Below are positions 1 to 5,250 of a stretch of DNA of 5,250 nt, one piece after another. The stretch is from Zoogloeaceae bacterium. GTDB taxonomy: Bacteria; Pseudomonadota; Gammaproteobacteria; Burkholderiales; Rhodocyclaceae. How positions within the stretch are numbered: position 1 is the stretch's first letter; the number at the start of each line of letters is the position of its first letter. The translations under genes and the position numbers were made by a program. The stretch spans positions 1 through 5,250 of the forward strand of contig JAISLJ010000045.1 in the NCBI GenBank assembly GCA_031290955.1, given 5' to 3'. The notes beneath the pieces are model-generated. The model was not told where the DNA came from and did no database searches. It was given only the letters and a program-made list of their open reading frames with translations.

Positions 1-27
1 CTCTTCCTGCACGAGCGTCCGCTTCAT
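1..27 (-). CDS. Start of an unidentified leftward gene (partial)
   Basis: Only the first nine codons are inside the window, reading MKRTLVQEE from an ATG at 27-25 on the minus strand. The call rests on a very good Shine-Dalgarno sequence, AAGGAGG at 40-34, six bases ahead of the ATG, which is rarely found by chance. The gene runs off the left edge and diverges from rplM. Nine residues do not allow a family assignment, and I do not name it. Confidence 0.6.
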
Positions 28-33
28 CTCAAC

Positions 34-40
34 CCTCCTT
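34..40 (-). promoter_or_regulatory. Strong Shine-Dalgarno of the leftward gene
   Basis: Read on the minus strand, this is AAGGAGG, six bases before the ATG at 27-25. It is the main evidence that a gene leaves the window to the left. I could not settle on a promoter for that gene in the 41-134 interval. Confidence 0.6.
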
Positions 41-134
41 GGAATTCCCAGGGAGATACTATGACGACCGGACAACTATCGCGCTACAAAGGTGGACAGA
101 TAGGAAGCTCGCTACACACATCCGCAAAACACAT

Positions 135-163
135 TTGACAGTTTCCCCGCTTCTCCGTAGAAT
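135..163 (+). promoter_or_regulatory. Sigma-70 promoter of rplM-rpsI
   Basis: A perfect -35 box TTGACA (135-140) is followed after exactly 17 bases by TAGAAT (158-163), which differs from the consensus -10 box at one position. Transcription would start near 170, giving a leader of about 30 bases before rplM. A strong housekeeping promoter fits a ribosomal protein operon, which must be transcribed heavily in growing cells. Confidence 0.8.
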
Positions 164-186
164 CGCGCCTCTTGATTTTTGTGGGC

Positions 187-192
187 AAAGGA
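187..192 (+). promoter_or_regulatory. rplM ribosome binding site, in the loop of a small hairpin
   Basis: AAAGGA lies eight bases before the ATG at 201 and decides that start over an in-frame ATG at 192, which has no binding site at a usable distance. GGCA (184-187) and TGCC (193-196) can pair around it, leaving AAGGA in a five-base loop. Confidence 0.55.
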
Positions 193-200
193 TGCCGACG

Positions 201-629
201 ATGAAAACATTTTCCGCCAAGGCGCATGAGGTAGAGCGCGAGTGGTTCGTGGTGGATGCCACGGACAAGGTGCTGGGCCGTCTCGCCAGCGCGATCGCGC
301 ACCGTCTGCGCGGCAAGCACAAGGCCATCTACACGCCGCACGTGGATACCGGCGATTTTATCGTGGTCACCAACGTGGAAAAACTGCGCGTGACCGGCAA
401 CAAGGCCGAGGACAAGAAATATTTCCGCCACAGCGGCTATCCGGGCGGCGTCTACGAGACCAATTTCCGGAAGTTGCAGCAACGCTTCCCCGGTCGTGTC
501 CTGGAAAAGGCCGTGAAGGGCATGCTGCCCAAGGGGCCTCTGGGCTATGCCATGCTGAAGAAGCTGAAGATCGTGGCGGGGCCGCAACATCCGTATATCG
601 CCCAGCAGCCCAAGGCGCTGGAACTCTGA
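201..629 (+). CDS. rplM: Large-subunit ribosomal protein L13 (uL13)
   Basis: L13 is an early-binding 50S protein that contacts 23S rRNA. The 142-residue product has exactly the length of E. coli L13 and aligns with it throughout: the N-terminal MKTF, WFVVDA and LGRLAS near 15-30, RGKHKA at 37-42, the YTPHVDTGD motif at 44-52, and the family signature from VKGMLPKGPLG to the Gly at 127. The frame stays open upstream to a start at 39, but that extension would begin before the promoter at 135-163 and has no family match, so ATG 201 is preferred. It is first in a two-gene operon with rpsI, a pairing conserved across bacteria. In E. coli, L13 represses translation of this operon through the rplM leader; whether that happens here is unknown. 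Confidence 0.97.
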   Translation: MKTFSAKAHEVEREWFVVDATDKVLGRLASAIAHRLRGKHKAIYTPHVDTGDFIVVTNVEKLRVTGNKAEDKKYFRHSGYPGGVYETNFRKLQQRFPGRVLEKAVKGMLPKGPLGYAMLKKLKIVAGPQHPYIAQQPKALEL

Positions 630-639
630 GGATTCGCAT

Positions 640-1032
640 ATGGCAGTCAGTTACTACTACGGCACGGGACGGCGCAAGAGCGCGGTGGCGCGTGTCTTCA
701 TGAAGCGTGGTTCCGGCGCGATCACCATCAACGGCAAGCCGCTGGATGTCTTCTTCTCCCGCGAGACAGGCCGCATGGTCGTGCGCCAGCCGCTGGCAAT
801 CGTAAACCAGTTGGAAGGTTTCGACATCCGCGTGAATGTCTCCGGCGGCGGCGAATCCGGTCAGGCGGGCGCAGTGCGCCACGGCATCACCCGGGCGCTG
901 ATCGAATATGACGCCACACTGAAACCCATCCTCTCCAGCGCAGGCTTCGTTACCCGCGACGCCCGCGAAGTGGAACGCAAGAAGGTAGGCTTCCACAAGG
1001 CGCGTCGGCGCAAGCAGTTCTCCAAGCGCTGA
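640..1032 (+). CDS. rpsI: Small-subunit ribosomal protein S9 (uS9)
   Basis: S9 sits in the head of the 30S subunit, and its extended C-terminal tail reaches the P site to touch tRNA. The product is 130 residues, the same length as E. coli S9. Visible landmarks are YYGTGRRKSAVARVF near 6-20, RETGRMVVRQPL at 41-52, the family signature at 69-87 (GGGESGQAG to TRAL), FVTRDAREVERKKVG at 103-117, and the basic tail KARRRKQFSKR ending in the tRNA-contacting Ser-Lys-Arg. The ATG lies 10 bp after the rplM stop, with GAGGA (628-632) overlapping that stop as ribosome binding site, so the two genes are co-transcribed and perhaps translationally coupled. An intrinsic terminator follows about 55 bp after the stop. 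Confidence 0.97.
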   Translation: MAVSYYYGTGRRKSAVARVFMKRGSGAITINGKPLDVFFSRETGRMVVRQPLAIVNQLEGFDIRVNVSGGGESGQAGAVRHGITRALIEYDATLKPILSSAGFVTRDAREVERKKVGFHKARRRKQFSKR

Positions 1033-1086
1033 GCAGGCCGCATCCTCCTTTTTCGCCGGTCTTTCCGAGCGCTCACACGACAACAG

Positions 1087-1121
1087 TCCCTTCCCTGTTT
1101 TGGGGAGGGGTTTTGTGTTTG
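1087..1121 (+). terminator. Intrinsic terminator of rplM-rpsI
   Basis: CCCTTCCC (1088-1095) pairs with GGGGAGGG (1102-1109), giving eight base pairs with one G-U and a six-base loop TGTTTT. T1087 can add a G-U pair with G1110. The stem is followed at once by a T-rich run, TTTTGTGTTTG. It closes the ribosomal protein operon and separates it from the DUF4149 gene. Confidence 0.8.
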
Positions 1122-1200
1122 TGTCTTCACCGGGGTTGCGATGTCTATTCCCCTTGTCCCGCAGCAGATCACATCTTTTAAGAATTACTCCGCCGCGCTT

Positions 1201-1258
1201 GCTTGTGACGGGTCAAAGGGTCGTCATTCGCAAGCCCCAAAGCTATCGCTGTGATAGC
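1201..1258. repeat. Two adjacent inverted repeats (stem-loops or operators)
   Basis: First structure: GCTTG (1201-1205) and TGACG (1206-1210) pair with CGTCA (1222-1226) and CAAGC (1231-1235), giving a ten-pair interrupted stem with a four-base bulge. Second structure: GCTATC (1242-1247), five bases, then GATAGC (1253-1258), a perfect repeat. The second can also form an alternative dyad, TCGCT (1246-1250) with AGCGA (1256-1260). Neither is followed by a T run, so they are not simple terminators. They could be a binding site for a regulator or a folded leader. Function unknown. Confidence 0.5.
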
Positions 1259-1267
1259 GACATCGCG

Positions 1268-1298
1268 TTGCCGCCTTTTTCCGGAAAACTGGTACGAT
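1268..1298 (+). promoter_or_regulatory. Possible promoter of the DUF4149 gene
   Basis: TACGAT (1293-1298) matches four of six positions of the -10 consensus. The best -35 is TTGCCG (1268-1273), but the spacing of 19 bases is long. The start would fall near 1305, leaving a leader of about 35 bases. The position is right for a gene that follows a terminator, but the elements are weak. Confidence 0.35.
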
Positions 1299-1341
1299 TG
1301 CGCCTTGCATCCCCCAAGTTTCAAACCGGAGCCTGTTTTTG

Positions 1342-1815
1342 ATGAACCTGACGCGCCCTCTCGCCAATGCCTCGTTCCAGATCACGCTGACCGCGTGGGT
1401 CGGCAGCTTGTGGAGCATTGGCTACCTGGTGGTTCCCACGCTCTTCTACACCCTCCCCGACCGCATGCTGGCCGGGGAGATTGCCGGGCACATCTTCCAC
1501 GTTTCCGGTTGGGCCGGGCTTTTTTTGGGAGGATATCTGCTTTGTTTCCTCGTCATCCGGCAGGGGCGGGCGAGTGTGAAGACGCTCTCCTTGTGGCTCA
1601 CCGTGCTCATCCTCCTCCTTACCGCCGTGAGTCTCTTCGGCATCCAGCCGCTGATGGCCGACATGAAGGTCTCCGTCCAGCCGCTCGACATCATGGCGAG
1701 TCCGCTTCGGGAGCGGTTCGCGGCCTGGCACGGCATTGCCAGCTCGCTCTACCTGCTCCAGAGTTTCCTGGCGCTGGGACTGTTGCTGCGGGCAAGTTTC
1801 GGGAGGCCGGTATGA
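1342..1815 (+). CDS. DUF4149-type small integral membrane protein
   Basis: The 157-residue product is strongly hydrophobic, with four likely transmembrane helices at about 12-35, 55-73, 82-101 and 129-149. The loop between helices 3 and 4 is polar. The helix-4 region holds a Trp-His-Gly (129-131) and a Tyr that resemble the conserved residues I recall from the betaproteobacterial DUF4149 family, whose molecular role is unknown. Its place beside yhbY and rlmE-ftsH supports that assignment, since the family is typically found there in betaproteobacteria. ATG 1342 was chosen; a TTG directly before it (1339) is an equally possible start adding one residue. GGAG (1328-1331) is the ribosome binding site. 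The 3' end overlaps convergent yhbY by 67 bp. Confidence 0.8.
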   Translation: MNLTRPLANASFQITLTAWVGSLWSIGYLVVPTLFYTLPDRMLAGEIAGHIFHVSGWAGLFLGGYLLCFLVIRQGRASVKTLSLWLTVLILLLTAVSLFGIQPLMADMKVSVQPLDIMASPLRERFAAWHGIASSLYLLQSFLALGLLLRASFGRPV

Positions 1816-2210
1816 GGCTTCCTGCGAGGATTGTTGCGGACAGCGGCATTGCGGGCAGCGACGCCCCGTCCTGCGGATGGCGATGTCTTCGCGGCGGGCT
1901 TGTCGCGCCCTCCCTTGCGGCTTCGCTCCTCCGGGCGGGGACGCCAGAGGATCAGGAGCTTGCCGATGTGCTGCACGGGAAAGGCGCGCAAGGTCGCGCA
2001 CAGCGTGGCGAGGTATTGTTCACGGGTGGCGCGTTCGTCATGGAAGACCCGCACCTTGATGAGTTCATGGGCGCTCAGCGCGCGGTCGACTTCCTTCACG
2101 ACGGCATCGCTCAATCCCGCGTGGGAGATGGCGACGACTGGGCGCAGATGATGGGCGCTTGCGCGCAAGGCGCGGCGTTTTTCGGCGGAAGGTTCGGAAG
2201 GCAGGGACAT
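1749..2210 (-). CDS. yhbY: YhbY-family CRM-domain RNA-binding protein
   Basis: YhbY proteins bind the precursor of the large ribosomal subunit and take part in 50S assembly. The 153-residue product carries one CRM domain at about 8-98: RRALRASAHHLRPVV, then the loop ISHAGLSDAVVKEVD, then HELIKVRV, and near the end PVQHIGKLLILWRP, which matches E. coli NVQVIGKTLVLYRP. E. coli YhbY is 97 residues. This one has about 55 extra C-terminal residues, rich in Lys, Arg, Ser and Pro and probably disordered, and the last part is encoded antisense to the end of the DUF4149 gene. In the GxxG loop the first Gly is replaced by Ser29. ATG 2210 is chosen because homology begins there; an in-frame upstream start at 2258 would lie inside rlmE. 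The gene diverges from rlmE across 41 bp. Confidence 0.9.
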   Translation of the reverse strand: MSLPSEPSAEKRRALRASAHHLRPVVAISHAGLSDAVVKEVDRALSAHELIKVRVFHDERATREQYLATLCATLRAFPVQHIGKLLILWRPRPEERSRKGGRDKPAAKTSPSAGRGVAARNAAVRNNPRRKPHTGLPKLARSNSPSARKLWSR

Positions 2211-2241
2211 GTTTCTGCTCTGGACAACAAATGAAACAGGC

Positions 2242-2270
2242 ATTGTAACGGATGGCAAGGACGAAAACCA
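2242..2270 (-). promoter_or_regulatory. Probable promoter of yhbY
   Basis: On the minus strand TACAAT lies at 2247-2242, one mismatch from the -10 consensus. Seventeen bases upstream is TGGTTT at 2270-2265, a poor -35 box. Transcription would start near 2235, leaving about 25 bases of leader before the ATG at 2210. The element overlaps the first codons of rlmE. The -10 box is good and the -35 box is weak. Confidence 0.5.
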
Positions 2271-2929
2271 GCAAGGCGTGGATGCGCGAGCACGTAAACG
2301 ACCCTTATGTTCAGCGCGCCAAGCGGGAAGGCTGGCGCTCGCGGGCGGCGTTCAAGCTCCTGGAAATCGATGCGCGGGATCATCTCCTGCGTCCCGGCGG
2401 CGTGGTGGTCGACTTGGGTGCTGCGCCCGGCGGCTGGTCGCAGGCGGCGGCCCGGCGGGTGGGCGCGCAGGGACGAGTGTTCGCCCTCGATCTCCTGGAA
2501 ATGGAGGGGATGCCCAACGTGGATTTCATTCAGGGCGATTTCCGCGAGGCGGCAACGCTTGCCCGCTTCGAGGCATTGTTGGGGACGCGCCGGGTGGATC
2601 TCGTGCTCTCCGACATGGCTCCCAATCTTTCCGGGCTGGCCGCCGTCGACCAGGCGCGGGCGATGCACCTTGCGGAACTGGCGCTCGAATTCGCCGTTAC
2701 GCGCCTCGCGCCTTCCGGCGCCTTGCTTGTCAAGGTGTTCCAGGGCGGCGAGTACATGGCCTTCCTGAACAACATGCGGCAACACTTCGCCAATGTGGCA
2801 ACACGCAAGCCCGACGCCTCGCGCAGCCGCAGCGCGGAACTCTACCTGCTCGGGAAAGTCCTGCGCAAGCCTGTGAGCGGTAATCCTGCGGACAGCAATC
2901 CTGCGAATGACGAGGATTTTCGACAATGA
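2252..2929 (+). CDS. rlmE: 23S rRNA (uridine-2552-2'-O)-methyltransferase RlmE (FtsJ/RrmJ)
   Basis: RlmE uses S-adenosylmethionine to methylate the 2'-OH of U2552 in the A-loop of 23S rRNA, a late step of 50S maturation. The 225-residue product has the Rossmann-type fold in order: N-terminal SKAWMREHVNDPYV, SRAAFKLLEID at 30-40, the SAM-binding loop VVDLGAAPGGWSQ at 52-64, an acidic D80 after strand 2, SDMAPNLSG at 120-128 and VKVFQGGE at 160-167. The catalytic tetrad Lys-Asp-Lys-Glu is complete at K35, D121, K161 and E196, offset by three from E. coli. The last residues, GNPADSNPAND, come from a short direct repeat. The ATG gives the family's usual N terminus but has no clear Shine-Dalgarno. 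It precedes ftsH, as in E. coli, where the pair is co-transcribed and heat-inducible. Confidence 0.97.
   Translation: MARTKTSKAWMREHVNDPYVQRAKREGWRSRAAFKLLEIDARDHLLRPGGVVVDLGAAPGGWSQAAARRVGAQGRVFALDLLEMEGMPNVDFIQGDFREAATLARFEALLGTRRVDLVLSDMAPNLSGLAAVDQARAMHLAELALEFAVTRLAPSGALLVKVFQGGEYMAFLNNMRQHFANVATRKPDASRSRSAELYLLGKVLRKPVSGNPADSNPANDEDFRQ
2882..2905 (+). repeat. Short direct repeat in the rlmE 3' end
   Basis: AATCCTGCG occurs at 2882-2890 and again at 2897-2905, 15 bases apart. It encodes the repeated Asn-Pro-Ala in the C-terminal tail of RlmE, past the catalytic domain. The 15-base period keeps the frame, so it looks like a small tandem duplication in a tolerant tail. Confidence 0.5.
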
Positions 2930-2940
2930 TCGCCGCCTTG

Positions 2941-2960
2941 CGGGACTTCCCGATTACAAT
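2941..2960 (+). promoter_or_regulatory. Possible ftsH promoter -10 box beside a dyad
   Basis: TACAAT (2955-2960) is a good -10 box in the rlmE-ftsH gap. Just upstream lies a perfect dyad, CGGGA (2941-2945), CT, TCCCG (2948-2952), in the spacer position. No -35 box is found at 16-18 bases, and no convincing heat-shock (sigma-32) pair is present. If used, transcription would start near 2967 with a leader of about 70 bases. ftsH may equally be read from the rlmE transcript. Confidence 0.3.
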
Positions 2961-3025
2961 TCGGCTATCGCGGTCATGGCAATCCGGAATTCGTCGGGTT
3001 GTCACGTATTTGTTTCATTCGTTTC

Positions 3026-3031
3026 GAGGAG
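3026..3031 (+). promoter_or_regulatory. ftsH ribosome binding site
   Basis: GAGGAG is a strong Shine-Dalgarno, seven bases before the TTG at 3039. It decides the start: no ATG or GTG in frame lies at a usable distance, and the protein from this TTG begins exactly as betaproteobacterial FtsH proteins do. Confidence 0.8.
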
Positions 3032-3038
3032 AAAAAAC

Positions 3039-4943
<1,905 letters not shown>

Positions 4944-4975
4944 TTTTATTAGTGGTATTTGTAGCTGTGGCTGCG

Positions 4976-4997
4976 CGTTCCCCATGCGCGGGGAGCG
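4976..4997. repeat. GC-rich palindrome between ftsH and the secreted-protein gene
   Basis: CGTTCCCC (4976-4983) pairs with GGGGAGCG (4990-4997) in eight base pairs with one G-U, around a six-base loop ATGCGC. It sits about 33 bases after the ftsH stop. No T run follows, so it is a poor intrinsic terminator, though it could protect the ftsH mRNA 3' end or block a polymerase together with Rho. It is the only marked structure in the AT-richer 81-bp gap. Confidence 0.5.
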
Positions 4998-5024
4998 TAC
5001 AGCACAGACAAGGCGTGAAGAAAC

Positions 5025-5250
5025 ATGAAAAAACTTTTCCATGTCCTGTTCTGGTTATTCCTGAGCCTGTCCGCGCAGGCCGGGGAACTCATCGAAATCA
5101 CCGCGCTGGGCGGAAAGGTTTCGCTGCTCGCGCCAAGGGATTTCCAGCCGATGCCGAAAGAGACGCTGGAGATCAAGTACCCGATGTCGAGAAGGCCCAC
5201 CGAAGTCTTGAGCAACACTGCGGGAGGCGCCGTAACCCTGGCGTTCAACC
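5025..5250 (+). CDS. Secreted protein of unknown function (partial, N-terminal part)
   Basis: The frame runs open to the window edge, giving 75 residues. It starts with a clear Sec signal peptide: Lys2-Lys3, a hydrophobic stretch at 4-16 (LFHVLFWLFLSLS), and an AQA cleavage motif at 17-19 before Gly20. The mature part has alternating short strands: ELIEITALGGKVSLLAP, FQPMPKETLEIKYP, RRPTEVLSN and GGAVTLAFN. The pattern 'lipid- or membrane-free beta domain after a signal peptide, with RPTEV' recalls small periplasmic proteins of the PsbP/DcrB-like kind, but this is a weak impression and I do not assign a family. The start has only a weak ribosome binding site (GAAG at 5017-5020). It follows ftsH by 81 bp on the same strand; whether it shares the transcript is unknown. 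Confidence 0.75.
   Translation, partial: MKKLFHVLFWLFLSLSAQAGELIEITALGGKVSLLAPRDFQPMPKETLEIKYPMSRRPTEVLSNTAGGAVTLAFN

Larger units (their letters stand above)
1033..1341. other. Non-coding stretch between rpsI and the DUF4149 gene
   Basis: This 309-bp stretch has no convincing gene. The rightward frame from 1100 to 1342 has no ribosome binding site, begins in the terminator stem, and gives a protein with no recognisable motif. It holds the rpsI terminator, an AT-rich patch near 1170-1187, two inverted-repeat structures at 1201-1235 and 1242-1258, and a weak promoter candidate just before the DUF4149 gene. I see no tRNA or known RNA family. Confidence 0.7.

Noticed and set aside
39..200. N-terminal extension of L13 from the start at 39
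   Set aside because: It would begin before the promoter at 135-163, has no match to L13, and the protein from 201 has exactly the family length.
1100..1342. Possible 80-residue small gene between rpsI and the DUF4149 gene
   Set aside because: It begins in the terminator loop, has no ribosome binding site and shows no protein-like pattern.
1251..2234. A 327-codon rightward frame spanning the DUF4149 gene and yhbY
   Set aside because: It is out of frame with the membrane protein and antisense to the CRM domain; the product looks like random GC-rich translation and has no ribosome binding site.
2937..2954. CTTG...CCCGAT as a heat-shock (sigma-32) promoter for ftsH
   Set aside because: The gap between the two elements is much too short for sigma-32, and the -35 part matches only the first four bases.
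2907..3038. 44-residue N-terminal extension of FtsH
   Set aside because: It overlaps the end of rlmE, lacks a ribosome binding site, and places a polar segment ahead of the first membrane helix. The TTG start at 3039 is better on all counts.

Overview
The window looks like chromosomal housekeeping DNA from a GC-rich betaproteobacterium, probably from the group of sulfur, iron or nitrogen oxidisers and their relatives. I infer this from the L13, S9 and FtsH protein sequences and from the gene block DUF4149 - yhbY - rlmE - ftsH, an arrangement I know from betaproteobacteria. I could not search a database, so the genus is open.

Layout, left to right. (1) The first 27 bases are the start of a leftward gene with a strong ribosome binding site, too short to name. 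(2) A near-consensus sigma-70 promoter at about 135-163 drives rplM and rpsI (ribosomal proteins L13 and S9), which are 10 bp apart and end in a good intrinsic terminator at 1087-1121. (3) A 309-bp non-coding stretch holds two inverted-repeat structures and a possible promoter. (4) A small four-helix membrane protein of the DUF4149 type runs rightward and overlaps, tail to tail, the end of leftward yhbY (CRM-domain RNA-binding protein). (5) yhbY and rlmE (23S rRNA U2552 2'-O-methyltransferase) diverge from a 41-bp gap. (6) rlmE is followed by ftsH (membrane AAA+ zinc protease), which most likely starts at a TTG behind a perfect ribosome binding site. (7) After an 81-bp gap with a palindrome, the window ends inside a gene for a small secreted protein I do not recognise.

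The common theme is ribosome production and protein quality control. L13 and S9 are structural proteins of the two subunits, YhbY binds the large-subunit precursor, RlmE methylates the A-loop of 23S rRNA late in 50S assembly, and FtsH degrades damaged or surplus membrane and cytosolic proteins. Nothing here looks like a defence system, mobile element or new multi-gene system. The points worth a second look are small: the DUF4149/yhbY overlap, an altered GxxG loop in YhbY, the unplaced secreted protein after ftsH, and several leader or intergenic dyads.
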